Assembly: GCF_016808095.1 (NCBI RefSeq)
Contig: NC_068976.1
Coordinates: 1,632,001-1,696,000, forward strand
Direction of reading: 5' to 3'
Origin: Vigna angularis
Lineage: Eukaryota > Streptophyta > Magnoliopsida > Fabales > Fabaceae
Length of the DNA stretch: 64,000 nt
Of this stretch, positions 38,101-50,030 are shown piece by piece (within the stretch, counting starts at the first letter, position 1; each line of letters begins with the position of its first letter). A program made the position numbers and the translations under genes. The notes beneath the pieces are model-generated. The model was not told where the DNA came from, ran no database searches, and was given only the letters and a program-made list of their open reading frames with translations.

Positions 38101-40061
38101 TGACCCTTTTCACATAATGATTGGCCTGCAGACCTGTAACCATTCCACATAAGCAAAATTGATGAGGGCTAACCTCGAGGGAGTGTTTGTTTAAATAAAT
38201 ACTATTATATTTAATGTTGTCTAAATTGTGAGAAAACTCAAACTTGCTCTATGTTTAAATAAATACTATTATATAAGCATGGTAGTCAAAATCGCTCTTC
38301 AACATGTGGAAACAGCGAGTCTCACAATGTGGTCTCTCCCAATAGTGAGGGAGAAGCCGGCAGAAATTGCGATTGAGAAGCCGATAGACCTTGCGGCTGA
38401 GCTGCCTCAGTGGCGACTATAGCAGTACTGGTGGTGGCGCAACCTTGAAGCTGACCTCTTTCATGAGTTGTGGTATACAACTCTAGGGTTTTTTAGTGGG
38501 TTGGAATTGGACCCATTTTAAAACATTAGCCCATTTTGTTTAAAATACTTTTAGCCCAATTAGTAAATGACTCTGTAAACTGCCCCAAAAAATTAAACTG
38601 ACTCTTTGAAATCTTTGAAAACCTTTACTGCACTGAAAAAGTAAAAAAAACAGTAATTCCCTCTCTTTATCGTAAGTGAAGAAAACTACAACTGCACGCT
38701 CAAAAATTAAAAAGCAATTACTCTCTCTTCTTTAAGTGAGGAAAATTGACAATGCACACTAAAAACTGCCACTGCCGCTCTTCCTTGATTAAAATGTATC
38801 TAGACTGCCGCTCTTCCTTCTTTAAAACACAAAAATCCCTACCCCATTTAGTCTCATTCCAATTCAATCTATTTTTCTCTCTTTGTATTTTAATGAAATA
38901 TAATGATTTTCTGTGTGAATATCAATTTCATAAAATTTGTAGGATCTTACTATCTGTGTTAGAATTTACTATCCGTGTATGATTTATAAGATTGATTTGA
39001 TGGATTTGGAAAGGAAGGTGGGAAAGGTTGTGGATTCAATTTTCCCACTAATAAAATATTAACAGCTAATGTTTGCCGATAAAAAAAATCACTGCCATCA
39101 TAGACAACCATCAGAGAACTCACGCAACTCCCTGATGCCGCTAGCTTCATCGTTGTTGGCATTGCAACTCACACTACTGTCATCGCTGGAGCTGCTTTTG
39201 TAGCGCTTGCCCTTTGTTCCAATCATTCTACTATTATGCTCTCTCTATGTTTTGCTCTTCTGCTCTTTTTGGTTCTTCTGCCATTTTGCTCGCCGTGTCT
39301 TTCCTTCAAATTCGATAAAGAACATATGACCAAATTTTAGTTGTGATTTAGATCTTACTACATTAGACTTGAGTTATTTTTATCATTTATATTAGTTTTA
39401 ATGCGTGCACAAGTTTATGATTATAATCTTGTGTATTCAAGTTACGATTTGGCATCCCTTTTCTGATCCTCTTATATCCTCTCGAGTTTGACAATGTCAG
39501 GAACATTTGGTTACGTTTGACTATTCTCTTGTCAAAATCTAAAATAATTTAAATAAAAATGGAAGCTACATGTGTAGAAGACAACTTCTGATATTCGTTA
39601 TTTTCCAACCTGCTCATGGGAATTGAAATGTAGAACATGATAAAAGTGGAAGTTACAACTTCCCAATGGATCATAATACCCAGGAATACTTTTTAAATGA
39701 TTTAACAAACATGGAAATGTCACATTCTAATGAATATATTTCTTATCAGTTAAACAACATATTCCAAATTTCACATTTAGAACTTGGCCTCAGTTCAAAG
39801 TTATCATGGGTAATACTTAGTATTTTCATTTTCAATAGCAGTTTACACATAAATGTTTGATTTTTTGTTTCATTTCTTGTTTTTTGCTAATGGCTTGCTT
39901 AGACATTCCAAAAACTGTTCATTAGTTTCTTTATTCCTGCTACTGCTAATCTTGAAATTGTGGAGGTGTGCTAACAACCTGTTTTCATAACTTTGTCTAT
40001 GCATCAGATTGACAGATGGAATGAACAAAGGGAGAACGGAACATTCCCAGGCCCGCTGTAG
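35196..40061 (+). CDS. COX6B-1: cytochrome c oxidase subunit 6b, long plant form
   Basis: Subunit of respiratory complex IV on the intermembrane-space side of the inner mitochondrial membrane. Exons: 35196-35237, 36364-36636, 36738-36820, 36918-36999, 40008-40061; all introns are GT-AG. The join is in frame, 177 codons plus TAG. Residues 1-105 form an acidic Glu-, Val- and Pro-rich extension, characteristic of the long plant isoform. The conserved domain (about 106-177) has FRFPTTNQTRHCFTRY, a Cys124-X9-Cys134 pair and a Cys145-X10-Cys156 pair, the disulfide hairpin of this family, and ends in WNEQRENGTFPGPL. The start is the first ATG in good context. The last intron is unusually long (3008 bp). 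Plant homologues are near 190 aa, so the length fits. No defect is seen. It is convergent with the TL29 gene. Confidence 0.93.
37000..40007 (+). other. 3-kb intron 4 of the COX6B gene, probably expanded by insertions
   Basis: The other introns are 1126, 101 and 97 bp. This one holds foreign-looking DNA. tagggatggcaatatggact at about 38006 resembles a hAT-type transposon end (TAGGGATGGCAA). A 22-bp direct repeat of gtttaaataaatactattat plus at occurs at 38189-38210 and 38253-38274. A GC-richer stretch at 38280-38440 begins ggtagtcaaaatcgctcttc. No transposase or matching second end was found. Frames inside it are rejected as genes. Confidence 0.45.
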
Positions 40062-41168
40062 GTGGTGCATATTTGAAATGGCTGCTCAATTCGTTGTGCA
40101 GTGTTATATTTGAAATCGTTAGACATAAACTCCCATACATTTGGGGAATTAATAAGAAATTTTGGATCCATGTTTGAACTAAGCTCGAGTTATACTATTT
40201 TCAGGAAGGGCTGGAGAAATGTCCAGAGATAAATTTTACATTTTTAATTGGATTATCAGTACTGTAGTCTTCTATAAATTTCATCCCCTTCTATTGAACA
40301 AAAAACGTTTATTTTGACAATTTTCTCACTTAGTTATAACAATTATTTGAGAAAAATAGATTTAGTTGAGAGAATAGATAGGGAAACGGAGTGATGTATA
40401 ATTTGGCCAATAAAACAGGAAAAATGAGGTTTTGCAAAGTTAGAGAGAGCATTGCTTTCATATTTTATTTGTTAATTTCTCTTTACTCTTTACCCTTTAG
40501 GTAAGATAATTATATATTTTTACTCTCTCCACTAAACTTTCTTCTTCCTATCTTTTCTTACAATTGCATTTTGAATATTAATCTAGTTTTGTCTATTTAA
40601 CTAATAAATTGACACGGTAGTGTAGTATTTAATTCAAGTCATTTACAAAGTTGTAAAACGGGGAAATTGATTTAAAGTCATTAAACTTGTACATTGATAA
40701 AAGGAAATTTGTACGTCAGTGAACATGACAATGCCATTTTCATATTTCTCAGTTAAAGGTAGAGTGAAAGTGTCATTTGTAAAGAAAACGCAAACATTTA
40801 TTAATTAATTTTTGAGTAATCAATTTATTGCAATTAGTATTGATATAAGTAATTAAGTTTGGGTTTGATTTTAATAAACACATGTAAACAAATGACAAAT
40901 ACTAAATGTGAAAGGTTTACTTAATTACTTGATTCATTAACAATTCAGATAAAATTAACTTAATTTTTTTAGATCATTCTTTTTTCTTTTTCTTATCATA
41001 TTAAAAGTAAATTGTATTTATATTCACTGTAGTGAACTAAATATTTTATTTTACAAATGTGAGTTTACATTAGTGAAATGTTGGCGTATATTATACCATT
41101 CGATTTAAATTTAACTTTTGAAAGTTGTTACGAAATATTTATTGACTCCACTTATCATTATAAAATAG
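40062..41168. other. 3' flank of the COX6B gene
   Basis: AT-rich DNA without a recognisable gene. The COX6B 3' untranslated region and polyadenylation site should lie in the first few hundred bases. No further structure is seen up to the Mutator-like element. Confidence 0.4.
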
Positions 41169-42471
41169 TATTATTATGGATTAAATATGTTTTTAGTCTC
41201 TCAACTATCAAGTGTTTTTGGTTTAGCCTTTCTTCCAAACTTTGGTTCACTTTGATTCTTGTTCTTAAGTAAACTGTAATTTTTAGTCTTTTATAACTAA
41301 CTATGTTAATTTTTTTTTTCTGACGTGACTAATAGTGTGACACGTGTAAAGTCAATTCTAATTTTATTTTTTATTATAATTAAAATTAAAAAAAAACATA
41401 AATTATAGGGTCAAAATTGGAATTCCTTTTCTTCTTTGCTCATGAGTTCATCTTCTGGGAACACTCTTTTCTTCTCCATCTTCAACCAGTCATGGCCAAC
41501 ACTCAGTAATACTCTTTCCCTCTCCTTTCCAGTTTATACAAGAATCCTTTCATTGTTAGTTTCCTTTTCATCTTTAATGGCTGCCTCTTTATCATTTTCA
41601 TTGTCGTTAAGTAAAAGTGTCTCAAAACTTAAACGTCATGTTAAGCTTTCTATTCTACTCGATGCAAGATTCATAAAATTGTCACCTCTTTAGAGTTTAT
41701 GCTTAAAAAAAGTGTTTGAAAAAAAAAATAGAATAAGAAAGAAAAAAATATCGCCTCCATAAAAAATGCAGTTTTTTTTGTTTTTTTTTTCTGCTGGTGC
41801 GTTTTTAAACAAAAAAAAGCCCCTTATTTGATACATTTCAATTTAAATTATTGAAGTCCTTCTCATAGACCAAGTCTCAATGCAAGCCCATTTGTATCAC
41901 ATTGAGTTTCTATTCTTAGTGTGGGATTCGTAGCAGTGACTTTTTGATTTGATTTTAGTGAGTTACCTTTGTGTTAATCAAAGTAAAAGTTATCTCCAGT
42001 TCTTATACAACAAGGAGAATTCAGAGTATTTAGTTATTTTAATGAATGGTATATTTTATTTAATAAAGATACCAAAAGTCTAAGTCTTTTTATTTTATTT
42101 ATGCGATCATTTTAGCGCTAGAATCTTCAATATATATCCAGAGTTATTCTTTCAGGATCCGATGCAGATATTATCATCTCCATCCAAATTCAAGCTTTGA
42201 GGTAATTACAAAGTCCCACCATTCCTGACTGGACACAAATGTCTTTGAAAGAAAGATATTGGTTTAACTATACTGTCATCCATGAAAGGATTGGAATTTA
42301 TTAATTACTTGGTGACCGTATAGCACAAATTTCCTTCTTTTGGTTTAATATGGATCTTTCACCCATATCTATTAAATTCTTTCTCTATCTATCCACCTCT
42401 AGGCTGAGTCTCACTACTCATTATTTGAACTGTTTATGCCATGTTCTTTTTTCCTTGTCTACAGTTCCATT

Positions 42472-42531
<60 letters not shown>

Positions 42532-43230
42532 CAATGATTGAAGTTGGATTTTGTAATATCAATATTAAAAAGTTTATTTTTTTGGGGCGAGGAATTATGG
42601 ATTTGGTTGATTGGGTGGATGCATGTGCTTGCGTTGCAGGTGATCCAATCAAAGTTGGGAGTCATGGCCTCCACGGTTTTTGAAACGTTTGACATTCTCT
42701 TATACTCTTTCACCCTTGTTTCTTTTATATTCAGGAAATCCACCCCAAATTTTGGGGGAATAGGTTTGGGGAGGGGGGAAGGAAAAAAAAAGTGAGAGAT
42801 AGTGAAAAATATATGATAAATATTACAATTTGAGTTGAAGATAGACGAAAGGAAAAGAGTGTTGACAGAAGAAAGTAAGTGTAATAGTTGGATATCGACC
42901 TAGTGTTAACTATGGTTGGTTGAAGATAGAGAAGAAAAGACTGTAGGCAAAACCCTTGAACGAATAAAAAAATGAGATTCCAATTTTGACCTTACAACTT
43001 AATGTTTTTTCTTTTAATTTTAACTATAGTCAAACAAAATTTGAATTGGCCTTCCACTTGACACATTGTTAACCATGTCAGAAAAAAAATTAACGTGTTG
43101 ATTATGGAGGATGAAAAATTACCGTTTTTTTTAGAACAATGATCAAAATGAACCAAAATTTAGAAGAGAGACTAAACCCAAAACCTCTTTATATTTAAGA
43201 GACTAAAAACATATTTAACCCTATTATTAT
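41169..43230. mobile_element. Mutator-like element with long inverted repeats and 9-bp duplication
   Basis: The element spans 41178-43221. Its left end reads GGATTAAATATGTTTTTAGT. The right end on the minus strand reads GGGTTAAATATGTTTTTAGT. Similarity continues inward for roughly 300 bp, including gtcttttcttctctatcttc-type sequence. The target duplication TATTATTAT is perfect at 41169-41177 and 43222-43230. A 9-bp duplication and long inverted repeats are diagnostic for the Mutator superfamily. No MuDR transposase is visible in the 2 kb, so it is non-autonomous. It sits between the 3' ends of the two convergent genes. Confidence 0.9.
42474..42529. repeat. (AT)28 microsatellite
   Basis: Uninterrupted AT dinucleotides lie inside the Mutator-like element. 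The four overlapping frames with Ile-Tyr repeats that cross it are artefacts of the microsatellite. Confidence 0.95.
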
Positions 43231-43923
43231 TAAGTGTTATAAATTTAAAATTCTATTTTAATATAAAAATTATTATGATTATTAATAGGCTGTGATTAAA
43301 ACCAACTTCGGAGCCATTAAATATCTTTGTTAATCGATACTGTTAGAGCTTCTTGATGGGTAATTTTTTTTTCTACAAAGATAATCGTTTTATATTTGCG
43401 GTATATTTTGATAAGTTTCTTTACATAACTCTAAAACATAAAAAATAACAATGTACTTTCTAATTATAAATAAAAATAAAAGCAAATTTAACACAGTATT
43501 CGTAGTTTCATTTGAGATTAGACCTTTAAGAAAACACACGCCAATTATGGATTTCCTAAGATTGTCCAAGAGATTGGAGAAAAGATATAAAAAGCACAAA
43601 TATTTGTTCATGATAAGGTTAACATTTATATTAGCAGTTTAATACAAGTTTTAACAAAAAAAACCCAAGAGCATACCAAATCAATTTTTTAATACCATTT
43701 TTCTTTAGTAGTTTTATTCTTCTCCTTTCAATCTTTGGTTTTTCTAGATAATTTAGTGGTTTGGAACGATTTGATCGATTCTTGAACACTTCTCTCACTA
43801 CATGCGCATGAATAATTTAGATGGAAGCTCAAAGTTTCCAGTAACAAGAGAACAGAAGCAAGTCAAAACTTGAAGTTCAAGGTTTGTCCTGGGGAAAGAG
43901 ATTACATGGTACAATTATACTTT
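43231..43923. other. 3' flank of the TL29 gene
   Basis: AT-rich, with no second gene. Since TL29 runs on the minus strand, its 3' untranslated region and polyadenylation signals should lie here. Short frames on both strands at 43390-43642 mirror each other and have no domain. Confidence 0.45.
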
Positions 43924-46900
43924 TCACAATTTGAGTTTGGTAATGTCAATCTTTGCGCGAGGATATGTATATGCCTCATAGTTGATTTGCTGGCCCAAGG
44001 TACTAAGTTTTGTGAAAGTAGTTATCAAATCAACCTGGACAGAAATGAAAAAGTAAAGAAACCAAAGGAAACAACAAGAGTTTTTCGAACTAAACAAAAG
44101 AGCTTCAGAAACTTCATTGCTGTTCATGGATAGAGCTATTCATAGATGAACTCACCTCATAATCTGTCTGAGAGACCGTTTCACGGCTCCTCTGGTATTT
44201 CTGAACCCAAGGAGCAACATCAGGATCGCTAGCCAATAAAGTTTCTGTTGCACTCTGTTCAGGCCCCAAGAACGCAGACAAAACAGCCAGCTGGTCAAAC
44301 ACAGAAGGAAGTTAATAAATACTATCAACTTCAGCTTTATGGTATGAGAAGCATTATAGGATTTTGATGGGAATAATTTAAATGTAAGTCTAAATTCTAC
44401 GTCAGGTAAAGATGACAAAGTTATACATCATATAAGATGAAATACTCATGAACTCATTGTCTTAAGATTTTGAGTTAAAAATAACATCAAATTTCTTATA
44501 TGGGATAAGACTCAATGTCACATATATATAATATCTCTAATAACTCCCTCACAGAAAAAAAAACCATAAATGATATCGTAGCCGATGATTCATCATGGTA
44601 ATCGCTTGCACAGCTAGAACAACAACACCATAACCACAACAAAAGGGTATAACTGGGAAATCTCTTCCAAGTGTACCTAGTTCTGTGTCTATCAGTCTAG
44701 GAACAGTCCTTTGATCTTTTATCTCCTATTGTATCAGCTCTATATCATTATAAATAGAAGACTATAAGAGGGTCCTTTAAGGACTCCAAAATATATTTTC
44801 TCTCGGTTTTTAATTTTAAGTTGAAGTAAAAACATAATGGATCTATGAAGTGTTAAACAAAAAGTGGGAACAAGAAAGAAGTTCCAACTTGCAAGGATAA
44901 CTAGACAAAATATGAAAAAGACTATAGCTAGTGCAAGCAGAAGGCCTTTCACAATGTCTAGAGGAAACTGGAAAATTTGTTGGTTAGTGTACAATCTTTT
45001 GCACTAGCAGCATAGAAACAAAGATCACAATCTCTCCTCTGTGCACATGCTCTCTGATTGTATGTCTTTCTACTTTTCAGTTAGCAAAAAGAACAATGAA
45101 ATATGTGAATTACCTGGCGAGGACCAAATCCGACAGCAGAAAACTTGTCTTTCATTTCCTGCACACTTGCCTTCTCCCATATTGGAACTCTACCCTCTGG
45201 ATCCGGGTCTTGAGCATCAAGCCTACCAAATTGCCTATCAAACAAACCCCACTGCTCCACAATAAAAGTTGCACGCATTAGCGAATAAGTAATGACAGTA
45301 TAAAGCATACAATTGAATAAATCTACACTTGTGGATTGCCACCTTAAAGATACTGTTAAGTACACTATAATTGGTTTACAAGTAAAGAATATGCAAACCT
45401 GCCCATTTGATCCGTATGCATTGTACAGGATATTTCCTTTCTCCTCATTTCCACCACATTTGCGAATGGCAGCAGCTAAAAATGTGGCCTTGACAGCACT
45501 TTGTGCTGTAAACAATTAAGTCAATAAAGTCAGCGGAAGTAGAAAAATCTCCACAACTTCTTCCACCAGAATCACATATAACTTCAAATGAAATGGTCAA
45601 AAATTTAACAGACACAGAATATACATCTAAAACAAGTATTGTTAATGACTATTAAGCGTCAACTAGGTTATGATAAAAAGTATAACCTGCATAGTTGATC
45701 AGATCTGCATAGGAAATGGGTCCACCTTTGGAATATGAGTCTATTTCCTTTTTTGCTTCCTCTAACAAATTTAAGGCAGGAGAAAGCCCTGTATTTTCTG
45801 GTCTACTTATTTCTGAGCTTCAGGCAGAATTAGAAAAATAAAGAGGAGAAAAAATTATTATTAGTAGTAAGTAGAATTAAGTGAAAATTTCTGATGCATA
45901 CAAAAAAGGTAGGAGTAATAGATGCAGTACTACGACAATAACAACCAGCTCAGTGCCCCTTACTTGGTAGAGAAACCATTCTACAAAAATAATTAAGGAA
46001 TCCACCTACGGTTATTTGTTTTGAGAAATTTCTATTCACTTTTCAGAAAATTGTATACAAAACAGTGAAAATAACTTTTCTTTTTCTGTTTTCACTTTTT
46101 CGTTGAACCCCAGTACACAGGATTCAAAGTAAAAGCCTATAATGAGAACAGAAAATATTTTCTCAAACAAGACAGACATTTAGGTTCTATTAGTTACAGG
46201 GTACAGTTTTCATAAATGTTAAACCCAAAAAGAAGTACCTGAACCGTATAGAGCCATTTGGACCACCCGATTTTGTTGCCTACAAACTTAAGCATACGCC
46301 AATCAATACTCATTTTAAATTATAGAAAGCAACTATGGTGCATACATATAGACTTGTGTGTTTTTCTCACCTTCTCATAAGTCAAAGCATCATTTAGAGC
46401 CAGTTTCAGTAAGGATGGAATAATATCAGGATTTCCCTGAAAAGCAGTCCTAGGTCAAATTAGACTATACCCATATCACATAAGGAGTTCTATTATCTGG
46501 ACAAAAATAAAGCGGAGTTTGATAAATGTACAGTCTACAAACATGCAGATTTTTACAATTAAATGTTAGTCAGCATACTATACCTTTATGGCATTATAAA
46601 GTGTTCCCTTGACTTGAGCTGTAAAAATAGAAAGAATTCAGATAAGAGAGATCAGTTGAATTTGACATGTCGAATATTCATATGAACGTCCTTAAAGGAT
46701 CATACACTGAAATTCAGAACGCTGTCTTCGCTCTATCAAGTCAGCTGCATTAGCCATTGCAACTAGTGATCCAGAGCTTCCAATTATTTCCTAAAAAACA
46801 GATACAACTGACCGAAACTCATCATCACATCAATCTTATACACTAAGACATTATAGTGTATTCCAGTAAACATCTATATCTGTAAATAACTAGTGTTACA

Positions 46901-48816
46901 TTTGCATTAGGTACTCAAAAGAATGATGCTATATGAAAACAAAGCCAAAATGAGGCAATAAATATGAAGCACCACAGAATGTTGACCATAGAAAATTTGG
47001 GTTAATCATGAGGCAAATCTAACGGTGCAACATGTTAGCCTTCCTATTTGAACTATTTATGAAGATTACAAGCATAAAACTTGGAACCCAAAAACACGCA
47101 CATAGCACTTGATGACTTTAGATAATATCTCTTGGTTTGTCCTGAGACTTAGTTGTCCAAGATCATGGAAAATTATCTATAAATAATAGAAGATGAAATG
47201 CTGGAAACTATGGGAAGAAGAGATGTTCATTTGTTCAACATGAGCTAGTGCAATCCTGAGCAACAATCCTTAAAGAGAATTCAAGCTATATAAGCTTTTG
47301 TTTAATAATAAATGTAATGAAACATGGATCTTTTCAAAGACAGTAGCTGGACCTATCTATAGAAGATTACATTACAAAAAAAATGCAAAGGAGAATGACT
47401 AAGATGTAAATCTGCTCAAGAGTTAATGATTTTGTGTTGATAAGTTGCTGCATTTTTTTGCACAAAAACCACTTTACATACGACAGTTGAAAAGGCCCTG
47501 TCTGATGAACTTGTATTTAGAGATTTAACTTGTATAAAAGTCCCTGTGCATGCACCTTCTTCCATTTCTCTCTCATTTTTGGTTAGATTGGTTGTTTTTG
47601 TTTGTTGTTTGTCAAAATTTAATTCTTGTTTTCTGACATCAGGTATCTCGTTGCAAAGATGAGATACTTGCAATACATCAGTCTTAATCAATGGTGTTTT
47701 TCTCTCTGTTAAACATCTCAAGTGCATGTATGAGCTACCTAAATGACATCTGAATTTTATTAAGTTGTCATTAAGTGACTCGTTCTCCACATAAGCAAAT
47801 GTCGCAATTCAACCCCCGTCCTTTCTTCTCAGGTCATCCATCAATACAATGGGTATGAATTTTTTGAATGGATAAAATGTTTACTTATCTTTAAGCCATT
47901 AGAAATTAATAGATGTTGGGGGGGGGGGGGGGGGGTGGCAAATTAAATAAAGAAAGTTTGTCCAGTCCCCGAGTCACTTTAGGTAATTTTGTTGCTGTAA
48001 TCTTAAAGCCCATCATCATCAACCAAAGAAAATTTGGCAAACCTTTGAATATGGAAAAAGAAAAAAACAGAGAACAAAATGCAGATATCATAGCTTATAC
48101 CTGACTGAGTTAATAACACTTGCAAGCATAACTAAATTTCAAATGAATTCAATTATTGTTTGTTCAAAAAATCCTTGTGCATTGAAGTAAAATACATTAC
48201 ATTTTTTAAGAACGTGCACTAAATAGTTTCCCTCTTGCGTCATTGTCAAATAATGATTCTGTTTCTGAGTAAAGCATATTCATCAAATTAAAAATGCTTA
48301 GATCTCTTAAGAGAAAATAAATAAAACTGAAAAAATAAACATGGATCAACTGAATTTCTCAAAAGCTTGCAGTAAAATGATTCTTACCAAGCCAACGGTT
48401 GCCCCAACGCATTTAAGAACCTCTCTCCTTCTCCAATGGAACGGATCTTCACCAACAACATCGCTTATGGTTTTATTACAACAAATGGAAACCTAAGAAC
48501 ACATTGAACATAAGCAAAAAACGGTTATAACTGACATACAATAAGTAGGAAAGAGTTGAAGTTAAAAATAATTGAGGTTTTCTTTGTCATTTCAATGCAA
48601 AATTTCAAACCCATTTCTCATAATTCATGAACAATGCTACTTAAAAGCACCCATGAACTTGGGAAACCAATAACTGCAACTGCATTGTGTGTTGTGAAAC
48701 ACTGGTAGAGCAAAGAGCAAACTTACTGAACGCGGGTGGTATCTGGTGGAGGGTGGTGTATCATTAGCAACGAGTGAAAGCAGAGAAGGGCAAGTTGAGA
48801 GGAAGGAGACACCCAT
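43924..48816 (-). CDS. TL29: thylakoid lumenal 29 kDa protein (ascorbate-peroxidase-like, APX4)
   Basis: Lumenal class I peroxidase homologue associated with photosystem II. Exons on the minus strand: 48816-48727, 48492-48388, 46790-46706, 46618-46584, 46436-46371, 46279-46239, 45817-45687, 45505-45399, 45251-45114, 44290-44156, 44034-43924. The join is in frame, 347 codons plus TGA; the family is near 350 aa. Residues 1-50 resemble a chloroplast transit peptide. A twin-arginine signal follows (RRREVLK at 51-57, hydrophobic stretch, A-N-A before residue 81), fitting Tat import into the lumen. The distal site reads KLALNDALTY (116-125) where peroxidases have RLAWH, so catalytic Arg, Trp and His are lost. 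LSAFL (about 270-274) stands where the haem-ligand His is expected. Known family members do not bind haem. Intron 2 is longest (1597 bp). No disruption is seen. Confidence 0.95.
47918..47935. repeat. G18 homopolymer in TL29 intron 2
   Basis: Eighteen consecutive G on the plus strand (C on the transcribed sense strand). It is the longest G/C homopolymer in the window. Length in an assembly is unreliable for such a run. Confidence 0.85.
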
Positions 48817-48975
48817 TGCTGCCACCACAACTATCTTGTATGGTGTCTCTAGAGAAAGAGAGAGAGAGAGATGCAAAACCAGAAAAATGGAAGCTTTGAA
48901 GTTATGTGGAGTGAAGAAGAAGGCGACACGTGATATGCGTTATCCAGAGAAATCTGCAGTCATTGGACTATCTGG
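48817..48975 (-). promoter_or_regulatory. TL29 proximal promoter and leader: G-box, I-box, CT-rich tract
   Basis: On the sense (minus) strand, GGATAACG (48938-48945, I-box core GATAA) lies six bases before the G-box CACGTG (48927-48932), about 110 bp upstream of the ATG. A CT-rich tract (48849-48870 region) precedes the start codon. A CCAAT core is present near 48963-48967. No TATA box is evident. Paired I-box and G-box sites and CT-rich leaders are known from light-regulated nuclear genes for chloroplast proteins. Function here is inferred. Confidence 0.55.
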
Positions 48976-48989
48976 TATGTGACCCAATC

Positions 48990-50030
48990 CTCAAATCCCT
49001 CCAAACCAAACCAACAATGTAGTAAAATCATACGAAAAGTACATTAGATTCACACTTGTATTTCTCCGTTTTCATTTTATTTCTAGAAAAAATAATAATA
49101 GAGATTAACTTAAAATATAATCAATAAAAAAGTAGAGGATAATCAATCTCAAAAAATTCATGAACTGATTGTAATCAACTTTTTCCTTTACTCAGCTGAA
49201 AATTTAATTTAGATTTTGGATTGAAAATTATTAAAGGAATTAAGCCATATTTTGTATTTAAACATTATATCATATATTTAAAATCATTGATTAATTATAA
49301 CTAAATTAACTATGTATATTTACAATATATTTAAATTTATTAAAATATGATATTATTAAAAAAATATAATGTGTGTGTTATAATTTTTTATTACAAAATA
49401 TTTAATAATTTATTAAAAATTGCAAAAATCATTTATAAAAACAAAAACAAAAAATCAATTGAAATCAAATGGTAAAATGTTAGTTTTAATTTGGTTTAAA
49501 TTTATATTAAACCAAAATCAAATCAATTTGATTTTTTTTCCTTTAGTTTAAGTAACCTTTTGATAAATGATCGAGTGATATCAAATCCTGAACAACTCTA
49601 AATTAATAAAATATTCTTTTTTACAATTTTAACAAACCACAACCAATTGTGATATGATTGTTAAATAATTTGTATATTTATTATAAGTAAGAGTAATTGC
49701 TAAATAATTTGTATATTTCTTATAAGTAAGAGTACTTCTAAATAATTTGTATATTTGTTACAAAAGTAGTTTTAAATAATTTATATATTTGTTATAAGTC
49801 TTCATATACACATTCATAGTAATGAAGTTAATATGTTTCATGTGTTTGGATACCTGTTTATTTCTTGTTTATATATGTTTTGATTATTTGATATATGTTC
49901 TTATGAAAGTATGCATATGAAAAAAAATCTTAAAATGAAAATAAACTAGTAAAATGGTCAATTTGAATTCACATTAAAAAGTTTTCAAAAAAGTTTTTGA
50001 AATATAAATACACTTTTATACTGACTGATT
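48990..50030. other. AT-rich gene-free stretch
   Basis: Mostly A and T. A unit containing taaataatttgtatatttnt recurs about four times at 49660-49800, including taagtaagagtaattgc-type segments. No coding sequence is recognised. Confidence 0.5.

Noticed and set aside
42350..42795. Six frames with Ile-Tyr repeats on both strands
   Set aside because: Produced by the (AT)28 microsatellite in the Mutator-like element.
47416..47790. 124-codon minus-strand frame
   Set aside because: It lies within intron 2 of TL29, has no recognised domain and begins inside non-coding DNA.
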